31,681 nt of DNA from an uncultured Bacteroides sp. (GTDB taxonomy: Bacteria > Bacteroidota > Bacteroidia > Bacteroidales > Bacteroidaceae), in contig USQO01000017.1 in the NCBI GenBank assembly GCA_900556845.1, positions 1 through 31,681 of the forward strand. The letters are read 5' to 3'. Below, in pieces: positions 1 to 5,169 of this stretch. A program made the position numbers and the translations under genes. Position 1 is the first letter of the stretch. Every line of letters begins with the position of its first letter. A model generated the notes under the pieces. That model did not search any database, was not told where the DNA came from, and saw only the letters and a list, made by a program, of their open reading frames with translations.

Positions 1-53
1 AGAGCATCTGACTGTTAATCAGAGGGTCGTTGGTTCAAGTCCAACCTGAAGAG
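1..53 (+). tRNA. tRNA-Asn (GTT), 3' part, cut by the window start
   Basis: The anticodon stem (7-11 with 19-23) closes a seven-base loop with anticodon GTT at 14-16, so the tRNA reads Asn codons. It is followed by the variable region (24-28), a T arm (29-33 with 41-45, loop TTCAAGT) and the 3' acceptor strand CTGAAGA plus a discriminator G at 53. CCA is not encoded. The 5' acceptor strand and most of the D arm lie outside the window, so pairing of the acceptor stem cannot be checked. Confidence 0.93.
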
Positions 54-56
54 CTG

Positions 57-87
57 AAAAGCCTGTCGCAATGCGGCAGGCTTTTTT
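57..87 (+). terminator. Intrinsic terminator of the tRNA-Asn unit
   Basis: A nine-base-pair stem (AGCCTGTCG at 60-68 with CGGCAGGCT at 74-82, one G-T pair) closes a five-base loop and runs into six T (82-87). It lies just after the tRNA 3' end. Confidence 0.85.
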
Positions 88-105
88 GTTTGAATACATA
101 CAACA

Positions 106-139
106 AAAGCTGCCTTATTTTTTTATTCAAGACAGCTTT
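106..139 (-). terminator. Probable terminator of the GH16 gene
   Basis: AAAGCTG (106-112) and CAGCTTT (133-139) pair, with three further pairs inside after one mismatch, around a T-rich loop. On the minus strand it follows the stop of the GH16 gene by about 25 bases. The trailing T run is short, so termination is likely but not certain. Confidence 0.5.
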
Positions 140-163
140 ATATTCTTTTTATAGCAAAAACCC

Positions 164-955
164 TTATTTGCTTTTCTTATAATAACGCACCCAGTCTACG
201 CACATCTCCACCGGCAAATCCAGCGTATCCACCGCTCCTACCCACGAGCCGCCCAACTGCATGTCTATCAACAGATAATAAGGTCTGTCGAAAGGAAACT
301 GTCCTTCCTTGTCCGTTTCAATCTTCGGATAAGCAAACGTACGGCAATCGTTTATGAAAAACACAATGCTATCGGGATACATTTCCACCGCATACACATT
401 ATAATCGTCCGGGCGAATTGCTCCGGTAGCCCCCTGCGGAGGATTCTTCCGTATGTTGAGATGCTGCGTATATACCGAATGTACCGTCTGATAGGCAATG
501 GAATCATAATTCAGACGTTCCATAATATCAATCTCTCCACCCGTAGGCCATGGGTATTTTTCCTCCTCGAAAGGTTTCAGCCAGATGGCCGGCCAAGCCC
601 CACGGGCTCCCTGCAGTTTGGCTTTCACTTCCAGTCTGCCCCCATGAAATGCACGTTTGTATTTGGTGTACAATCCGCCGGTAATGTAACGCATCGTATC
701 CGGATTTCCGGCAGGCGTCATAATCCCCTTCAAAACCAGATTCCCGTCACGCATTTCGTAGCAAGCCGGATCGGCAGACATCCTACGGGCCCATTCCGGA
801 TGCCATCGCGGTATTTTCGACCAGTTGGCTGTATCAAAAACTTCCTGATTAAAGTCGTCTTCCCATACCAATTCCCATTCATTTTTCTTTTGGGGCACAC
901 ATGCCACCAGGCAGCCACACATCAGGGCCACCCATAAAAAGATGCTCTTCTTCAT
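164..955 (-). CDS. Glycoside hydrolase family 16 lipoprotein (beta-glucanase-like)
   Basis: A 263-residue protein with a lipoprotein signal (MKKSIFLWVAL..., lipobox LVAC, lipidated Cys19), so it should be anchored in a membrane and may face outward. The rest is one GH16 fold. WEDDF near residue 31 starts the domain, WPAIWL lies near 121-126, and the catalytic signature EIDIME (Glu141 nucleophile, Asp143, Glu146 acid/base) is complete. GH16 enzymes are endo-acting on beta-1,3, beta-1,3/1,4-glucans or related galactans; the sequence does not settle the substrate. Length is normal for a single-domain enzyme. No SusC/SusD pair or other carbohydrate enzyme is nearby, so it is not in an obvious polysaccharide utilisation locus here. 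A -7-like element at 997-1004 could drive it. Confidence 0.9.
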   Translation of the reverse strand: MKKSIFLWVALMCGCLVACVPQKKNEWELVWEDDFNQEVFDTANWSKIPRWHPEWARRMSADPACYEMRDGNLVLKGIMTPAGNPDTMRYITGGLYTKYKRAFHGGRLEVKAKLQGARGAWPAIWLKPFEEEKYPWPTGGEIDIMERLNYDSIAYQTVHSVYTQHLNIRKNPPQGATGAIRPDDYNVYAVEMYPDSIVFFINDCRTFAYPKIETDKEGQFPFDRPYYLLIDMQLGGSWVGAVDTLDLPVEMCVDWVRYYKKSK

Positions 956-996
956 GTCTATAAAAGTTTATTCACCGTATATATTTAAAGCTCCGG

Positions 997-1004
997 CAAA
1001 AATA
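997..1004 (-). promoter_or_regulatory. Candidate -7 element for the GH16 gene
   Basis: On the minus strand this reads TATTTTTG, matching TAnnTTTG, about 40 bases upstream of the GH16 start. No clear -33 TTTG sits at the expected distance, so this is a weak call. Confidence 0.35.
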
Positions 1005-1130
1005 GTGCTTTTTGTTTTATTTCCCTATCCATATTGCAATCAAACAATACATTGCAACTGTTTCTCAAATAAGACAAAAGCTGATCACTTAAATGATAAA
1101 CATTTTTCATTCCCGTACCATAAGTTTGTC

Positions 1131-1149
1131 TTTACTGTGCCACAGTAAA
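1131..1149. repeat. 19-bp perfect palindrome, candidate operator
   Basis: TTTACTGTG (1131-1139), one central C (1140) and CACAGTAAA (1141-1149) form a perfect inverted repeat, too compact for an ordinary terminator loop and without a T run. A short direct repeat CGTACCA occurs on each side (1114-1120, 1152-1158). It starts three bases after a -7-like TAAGTTTG (1121-1128), so it would overlap that start site. A dimeric regulator could bind it. Confidence 0.5.
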
Positions 1150-1211
1150 AACGTACCAACACTTCAGGAAAAAGCCAGGGAGGAATGAAAAAAAGGCATA
1201 AAAATTGACAT

Positions 1212-1259
1212 ATAGTCACAATAAATGACTATTTGACCTACACGTAAGGAATACATTTG
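1212..1259 (+). promoter_or_regulatory. Candidate hsp20 promoter with adjacent inverted repeat
   Basis: TACATTTG (1252-1259) is an exact TAnnTTTG -7 element and TTTG occurs at 1232-1235, although the 16-base spacer is shorter than the usual 19-21. The inverted repeat ATAGTCA (1212-1218) / TGACTAT (1226-1232), with a seven-base spacer, abuts and overlaps the -33-like TTTG. That places a dimer site where it could block or recruit RNA polymerase. Confidence 0.55.
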
Positions 1260-1489
1260 CAACATTATGATAGGAAATCCCCGATTATCTGATAAAAAAG
1301 TTTTCACAAGTTTAAAATGCCCGCCTCAACATTTAAAATAGCAGTCAGATGTTTAAAATCGGACAATCCGGTCCTTATCGCGGCACAGACTTTGCAATAT
1401 ACCTGGTGAACTTGAGCTTCAAGAAACAAACGAAGCAAAGGTTCAAGAACAATTGAAATGTATAACTTAAAATATAGGAGATTATAACT

Positions 1490-1927
1490 ATGATGCCGAT
1501 TAGAAAGTATTACAATCAGAACTGGTTACCAAGTATCTTTAATGATTTCTTTGATAACGACTGGATGGAAAGAACTAATGCTACAGCTCCGGCAATCAAT
1601 GTTGTTGAGAGCGATAAAGACTACAAAGTAGAAGTTGCTGCTCCTGGTATGACAAAGGATGACTTCCAGATTCATTTGGGAGACGACAACCAGTTAATCA
1701 TCTCGATGGAAAAGAAAACCGAGAATGAGGACAAGAACAAAGATAACAAGAAATACTTGCGAAGAGAGTTCTCTTACACTAAATTCAGCCAGTCTCTTTA
1801 CCTGCCCGAAAATGTAGATAAAGACAAGATTAGCGCTAATGTTGCTGATGGTGTATTGACTATTGATCTGCCAAAGTATTCCGAGGAAGAAAAAGCAAAA
1901 ATTAACCGTGTGATTGAAATCCATTAA
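1490..1927 (+). CDS. Hsp20/alpha-crystallin family small heat-shock protein
   Basis: A 145-residue small heat-shock protein, an ATP-independent holdase that binds unfolding proteins in the cytoplasm. The alpha-crystallin domain covers roughly residues 35-135. It has the ADGVLTIDLPK signature near the end of the domain and a C-terminal V-I-E-I motif (IxI type) used in oligomer assembly. The N-terminal arm is short and aromatic-rich (FNDFFDNDW). Two adjacent ATG codons (1490, 1493) follow AGGAG at 1476-1480; either may be used. It is followed by a terminator-like hairpin and then by a DnaJ-type gene, so the two form a chaperone pair that is probably stress-induced. Confidence 0.95.
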   Translation: MMPIRKYYNQNWLPSIFNDFFDNDWMERTNATAPAINVVESDKDYKVEVAAPGMTKDDFQIHLGDDNQLIISMEKKTENEDKNKDNKKYLRREFSYTKFSQSLYLPENVDKDKISANVADGVLTIDLPKYSEEEKAKINRVIEIH

Positions 1928-1945
1928 TCACCCGTAATAGTCAAC

Positions 1946-1988
1946 AGGGCCTCTCGTTTGCATCTACATGTAGACGAGGGGCTTTTAT
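1946..1988 (+). terminator. Terminator or attenuator between hsp20 and the DnaJ-type gene
   Basis: GCCTCTCGT pairs with ACGAGGGGC (one G-T pair), and the loop contains a second small palindrome, CTACATGTAG. A short T run (CTTTTA) follows. No promoter matching TAnnTTTG is visible between it and the next gene, so partial read-through may set the dose of the co-chaperone. Confidence 0.7.
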
Positions 1989-2024
1989 ATTATTAATTGG
2001 AACGAACTTAAAAAAGATTTAGCT

Positions 2025-2957
2025 ATGGCATTTATTGATTACTATAAAGTATTAGGCGTAGACCGTAATGCCACGCAGGACGAAATCAAGCAGGCATACC
2101 GGAAACTGGCCAGGAAATACCATCCCGACCTGAACAAGGACGACCCGTCGGCAGAAGGTAAGTTCCAGGAAATAAACGAGGCCAATGAAGTACTGAGCGA
2201 CCCGGAGAAACGTAAAAAATACGATGAGTACGGCGAGCACTGGAAACATGCCGACGAATTCAAGCAAGAGCGGGAAGCATACAGCAGAGCCCAGCAGCAG
2301 AATTCCGGTTCGGGTTACTGGTATTCTGTGAACGGCGATACGTTCACCAGTGGTTTTGGCGGAAGAAATGCAGACGGATTCTCCGACTTCTTCGAACAGT
2401 TGTTCGGGCACGGGGCCTCATCCGGCAGAAGATGCAGCATGCGGATGAAAGGCGAAGATATAGAAGCACAGATGCATTTATCATTGAGCGAAGCGTATGT
2501 AACGCATAAGCAGACGTTCAGCGTAAATGGCGAGAATGTCCGTATTACCATTCCGGCCGGCGTTGCAGACGGACAGGTGATAAAACTGAAAGGATACGGC
2601 GAAAAAGGCTTGAACGGAGCCGAAAACGGCGACCTATACATCACCTTTGTTATCGATAAGGACAAGAACTTCGAACGTGAAGGAGATAACCTGTACACCG
2701 ATGTGGACATTGATTTGTACACAGCCGTATTGGGAGGCGAAGTTCCTGTAAAGACCATGGACGGACTGGTAAAGCTGAAAGTCAATCCCGGCACGCAGAA
2801 CGGTACCAAAGCCCGGCTTCGGGGCAAAGGGTTCCCGGTCTACAAAAAAGACGGCTGTTTCGGCGACCTGATTGTATCCTACCATGTGGGCATCCCAACA
2901 TCGCTGACGGAAAAGCAGAAAGACTTATTCCGGCAATTGAAAGCAGAGGCAAGATAA
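2025..2957 (+). CDS. DnaJ/CbpA-type J-domain co-chaperone
   Basis: A 310-residue class B J-protein. The J domain fills residues 4-70 with the HPD motif at 33-35, which stimulates the ATPase of DnaK. It is followed by a Gly/Ser/Phe-rich linker (about 90-130) and two C-terminal substrate-binding domains (about 145-305, containing IPAGVADGQVIKLKGYGEKG and NPGTQNGTKARLRGKGFPVY). The cysteine-rich zinc finger of true DnaJ is absent, which makes it CbpA-like. DnaK and GrpE are not in the window. It lies about 100 bp after hsp20, so a holdase and an Hsp70 adaptor may be produced together. Only weak ribosome-binding sequence precedes the ATG, as is common in Bacteroidetes. Confidence 0.93.
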   Translation: MAFIDYYKVLGVDRNATQDEIKQAYRKLARKYHPDLNKDDPSAEGKFQEINEANEVLSDPEKRKKYDEYGEHWKHADEFKQEREAYSRAQQQNSGSGYWYSVNGDTFTSGFGGRNADGFSDFFEQLFGHGASSGRRCSMRMKGEDIEAQMHLSLSEAYVTHKQTFSVNGENVRITIPAGVADGQVIKLKGYGEKGLNGAENGDLYITFVIDKDKNFEREGDNLYTDVDIDLYTAVLGGEVPVKTMDGLVKLKVNPGTQNGTKARLRGKGFPVYKKDGCFGDLIVSYHVGIPTSLTEKQKDLFRQLKAEAR

Positions 2958-2970
2958 AAAAACAGCATAA

Positions 2971-3012
2971 GAAAGTCTGTAGGTATTAAACTTACGGACT
3001 TTCTTTTTTTAT
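2971..3012 (+). terminator. Intrinsic terminator after the DnaJ-type gene
   Basis: A twelve-base-pair stem (AGAAAGTCTGTA at 2971-2982 with TACGGACTTTCT, one G-T pair) around an eleven-base loop is followed by a long T run. It closes the chaperone unit. Confidence 0.88.
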
Positions 3013-3036
3013 CCAAAACGGGAATCAAAAAAATTA

Positions 3037-3044
3037 TATCTTTG
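3037..3044 (+). promoter_or_regulatory. -7 element of the TPR regulator gene
   Basis: TATCTTTG matches TAnnTTTG exactly, 22 bases before the ATG at 3066. This rules out a start codon at 3042, which would lie inside the promoter. No clear TTTG is seen at -33. Confidence 0.6.
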
Positions 3045-3065
3045 CAAGTACTTTATCAAACATTC

Positions 3066-4868
3066 ATGAAAAACTGCTTCGCCCTATTTATAGGCTTCTG
3101 CCTCTGTCTTTCGGCTTGCGGGTTACAAAAGGAATATCCCGAAGCAATGCAACAAGCTATCCGTTGTCTGGATACAAATCCGGACAGCGCCCGTTTCTAT
3201 TTGGCATCAATAAGCTCAAACATCCCGGAAGAGCCGGAAGAGACACGCATGTATCATGCTCTTTTGACCCTGCGCGCCGAAGACAAACTGTACGTGCGGC
3301 AAACTTCAGACTCCCTCATCAAATCCATCGTGACTTATTATAACAAACAAGGGGACACTGCCAAGCGACTGGAGGCTTATTATATGTTAGGAAGAATATA
3401 TCGAGATTTGGATGAACCTTTGGAGGCTTTAAAAGCTTTTCAAGAAGCCGCAGATTTGGGAAAAAAGACTCAACAATATGATTTATTAGGGCGGGTCTAT
3501 GAACAAAAAATGTACGTTTTTTCTTATCAAAACCTTTTGGCAGAGGCTTCTGAAATGGCGAATAAATCGTATGATTATTATTGTATGCAAAAAGATACAA
3601 TCGGCATTACTTATGCGTTACGTAATAAAGCCCGTCTATATAGTAAAATAAATCAAAAAGACAGTATGGAAATTTGTTATCAAAAAGCTGTCCGGATTGC
3701 TTTTAATGCGAAAGATACACTTACGGCATATTCCATACTGAGGGAACTGGCAGCCATACTAGCAGATTTACGCCGATACGATGACTCTGAAAAAGCATTG
3801 GCTTACATACCCGAAAAAAGCAAAAAGGAAAATGCTATTACCCTATATAATATAGCCCGCATTCATTTATACCGACAACAAGAAGATTCGGCCAGAGACT
3901 ATCTTCTAAAAGCTCTTCAAGCTAAGTATAACAAAAACATATACTTACAGAAAAGCATATACCAACAATTGTCTTCCCTTAGTGAAAAACAAGGAGAAGT
4001 AGCTCAGGCTCTCCGCTATGAGCGTACATGTGCAATGCTCAAAGACAGCATTGCTGCTATCACACAAACAGAAGCTATTTATAAAATCCACGCACTTTAC
4101 AACTACCAGAAAATCAAACAAGAAAAAGACCGGTTGCTGCTGCAAAACGAGCATCAACAAAAGCTTCTCTATTTATCCCTATTAATTTTATTAGGAATTG
4201 GCATATTAATCAGCTGGGGTATCCGGCAGTTTAAACAATACAAACAAAATGTAGCACAGCAGAAAAAGGAATTGGCCAATTTAAGAGTTGAGCTGGAAAG
4301 AGAAAAAGAAACAGAACAAAAACAGGAGCATGAACTACAAAAGAATCAAACTAAAATAGAAGAATTGGAGCTGCTGATAGAAACAGCCCGGAAGGAACGA
4401 GACGAAAAAACTGAAACTTGCCAACAGTTACAACGTCAAATATCACAATTGGAAATTTCAAATCGGCATATCCGGCTTAACATGGATGAAAAAGCGCTGG
4501 CACGGCAAGAAAAAGAACTTCGCAAACAGGAGATGCGGCAGTCGGCCATCTATTTATGGTTTCACGAGGAAAGCCACTGGGAGCATATACCGGAGGCCGC
4601 CCCGCAATGGGAAGAGTTACGTAACTTAATCAAAGATTGTTTCCCGCAATTCATTGTGCGTTTACACACCCTCTATCCTAAAATTTCAGAGATGGAGTTG
4701 CGGACTTGTTTCTTGTTAAAACTGGAAATACCACTCAAAGCATTTCCTAAAATCATGAATAAAGCAAGTGCCTCTGCAATCTCCAATCTGCGCATTCGCC
4801 TATACCAAAAACTTTTTAACAAAGAGGGAACAGCGAGTGAACTGGATGAATTTATTGCTGATTTATAG
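3066..4868 (+). CDS. Membrane-spanning TPR / coiled-coil / HTH regulator
   Basis: A 600-residue protein. It starts with a lipoprotein-type signal (MKNCFALFIGFCLCLSAC), followed by about 330 residues of helical TPR-like repeats (for example AYYMLGRIYRDLDEPLEALKAF), predicted periplasmic. One membrane helix (about 367-386, LLYLSLLILLGIGILISWGI) leads to a long charged coiled coil (about 392-500). The C-terminal region (about 525-595, KISEMELRTCFLLKLEI...AISNLRIRLYQKLF) resembles a LuxR/GerE-type helix-turn-helix in spacing, though it is divergent. This is a recurrent Bacteroidetes architecture, read here as a one-component regulator that senses in the periplasm and binds DNA. The start at 3066 was chosen from the signal peptide and the promoter. 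Downstream lie a small secreted peptide gene and an outer-membrane barrel, the likely targets. DNA binding is inferred. Confidence 0.8.
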   Translation: MKNCFALFIGFCLCLSACGLQKEYPEAMQQAIRCLDTNPDSARFYLASISSNIPEEPEETRMYHALLTLRAEDKLYVRQTSDSLIKSIVTYYNKQGDTAKRLEAYYMLGRIYRDLDEPLEALKAFQEAADLGKKTQQYDLLGRVYEQKMYVFSYQNLLAEASEMANKSYDYYCMQKDTIGITYALRNKARLYSKINQKDSMEICYQKAVRIAFNAKDTLTAYSILRELAAILADLRRYDDSEKALAYIPEKSKKENAITLYNIARIHLYRQQEDSARDYLLKALQAKYNKNIYLQKSIYQQLSSLSEKQGEVAQALRYERTCAMLKDSIAAITQTEAIYKIHALYNYQKIKQEKDRLLLQNEHQQKLLYLSLLILLGIGILISWGIRQFKQYKQNVAQQKKELANLRVELEREKETEQKQEHELQKNQTKIEELELLIETARKERDEKTETCQQLQRQISQLEISNRHIRLNMDEKALARQEKELRKQEMRQSAIYLWFHEESHWEHIPEAAPQWEELRNLIKDCFPQFIVRLHTLYPKISEMELRTCFLLKLEIPLKAFPKIMNKASASAISNLRIRLYQKLFNKEGTASELDEFIADL

Positions 4869-4889
4869 CGAATTATAAAATGTGAATAA

Positions 4890-4906
4890 TTTGTGAACTT
4901 CACAAA
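4890..4906. repeat. 17-bp perfect palindrome upstream of the small peptide gene
   Basis: TTTGTGAA, a central C, and TTCACAAA (4890-4897, 4898, 4899-4906) form a perfect inverted repeat. Its centre lies about 45 bases upstream of the start site expected from the -7 element at 4931-4938, a position typical of an activator touching RNA polymerase. The half-site TGTGA recalls Crp-family sites, but the spacing between half-sites is three bases rather than six. Confidence 0.65.
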
Positions 4907-4930
4907 CAAGCCCTATTGAAAAGGTTTCTC

Positions 4931-4938
4931 TACTTTTG
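4931..4938 (+). promoter_or_regulatory. -7 element of the small peptide gene
   Basis: TACTTTTG matches TAnnTTTG exactly, 28 bases before the ATG at 4966. The -33 region (about 4905-4912) carries no TTTG, which suits an activator-dependent promoter with the adjacent palindrome as its site. Confidence 0.6.
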
Positions 4939-4965
4939 CGCTCAATAAAATTAAATGCAAAAGAT

Positions 4966-5073
4966 ATGAAGATGAAAACTTTTTTAATAGGGCTTTTTTG
5001 TTGTATGGCTATTTCTAGTGGGTATGTTTGGGGAAATTCGATTAATAATAAATATATCCAACTTCTGTTTTAA
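4966..5073 (+). CDS. 35-residue secreted peptide (hypothetical)
   Basis: A short frame between the TPR regulator and the barrel gene. It begins MKMKTFLIGLFCCMAISSGY: a basic start, a hydrophobic core and a small/polar stretch (AISSG), the shape of a Sec signal peptide. Cleavage near the VWG or GNS positions would leave about a dozen residues ending NNKYIQLLF before TAA at 5071-5073. There is no GG-type leader and no nearby C39 peptidase or exporter, so it is unlike known Bacteroidetes bacteriocin precursors. It has its own promoter and palindrome. A second ATG at 4972 could also start it. I do not recognise a family. It could be an exported signal sensed by the TPR protein, a ligand for the barrel, or a leader frame for the barrel gene. 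Confidence 0.5.
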   Translation: MKMKTFLIGLFCCMAISSGYVWGNSINNKYIQLLF

Positions 5074-5169
5074 GGTTTAGTCATACAAATAGTACCTGAT
5101 AGGTGTTTTCTGAATTTAATTTTAATTATGGGGCGTAATAGGCAAATAAATAAACAAGGAGATAACGAC

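Larger units (their letters stand above)
956..1489. other. 534-bp intergenic regulatory region between GH16 and hsp20
   Basis: No convincing gene. It separates divergent genes and holds a minus-strand -7-like element (997-1004), a plus-strand TAAGTTTG (1121-1128), a 19-bp perfect palindrome (1131-1149), an inverted repeat next to a plus-strand promoter (1212-1259), three copies of TTTAAAAT at 20-21-bp steps (1311, 1332, 1352) and a small hairpin (CTTGAgctTCAAG, 1411-1423). If the 1252-1259 element is the hsp20 promoter, the hsp20 transcript has a leader of roughly 220 bases. Confidence 0.6.

Noticed and set aside
1260..1489. RNA thermometer (ROSE or fourU) in the hsp20 leader
   Set aside because: No complementary stretch to the AGGAG site could be found by eye; only small local hairpins are present.
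3042..3065. Earlier TTG start for the TPR regulator
   Set aside because: It lies inside the TATCTTTG promoter element and adds eight residues before a good lipoprotein signal.
4966..5073. Bacteriocin precursor with double-glycine leader
   Set aside because: No GG motif, peptidase or exporter gene nearby; the N-terminus is a Sec-type signal.
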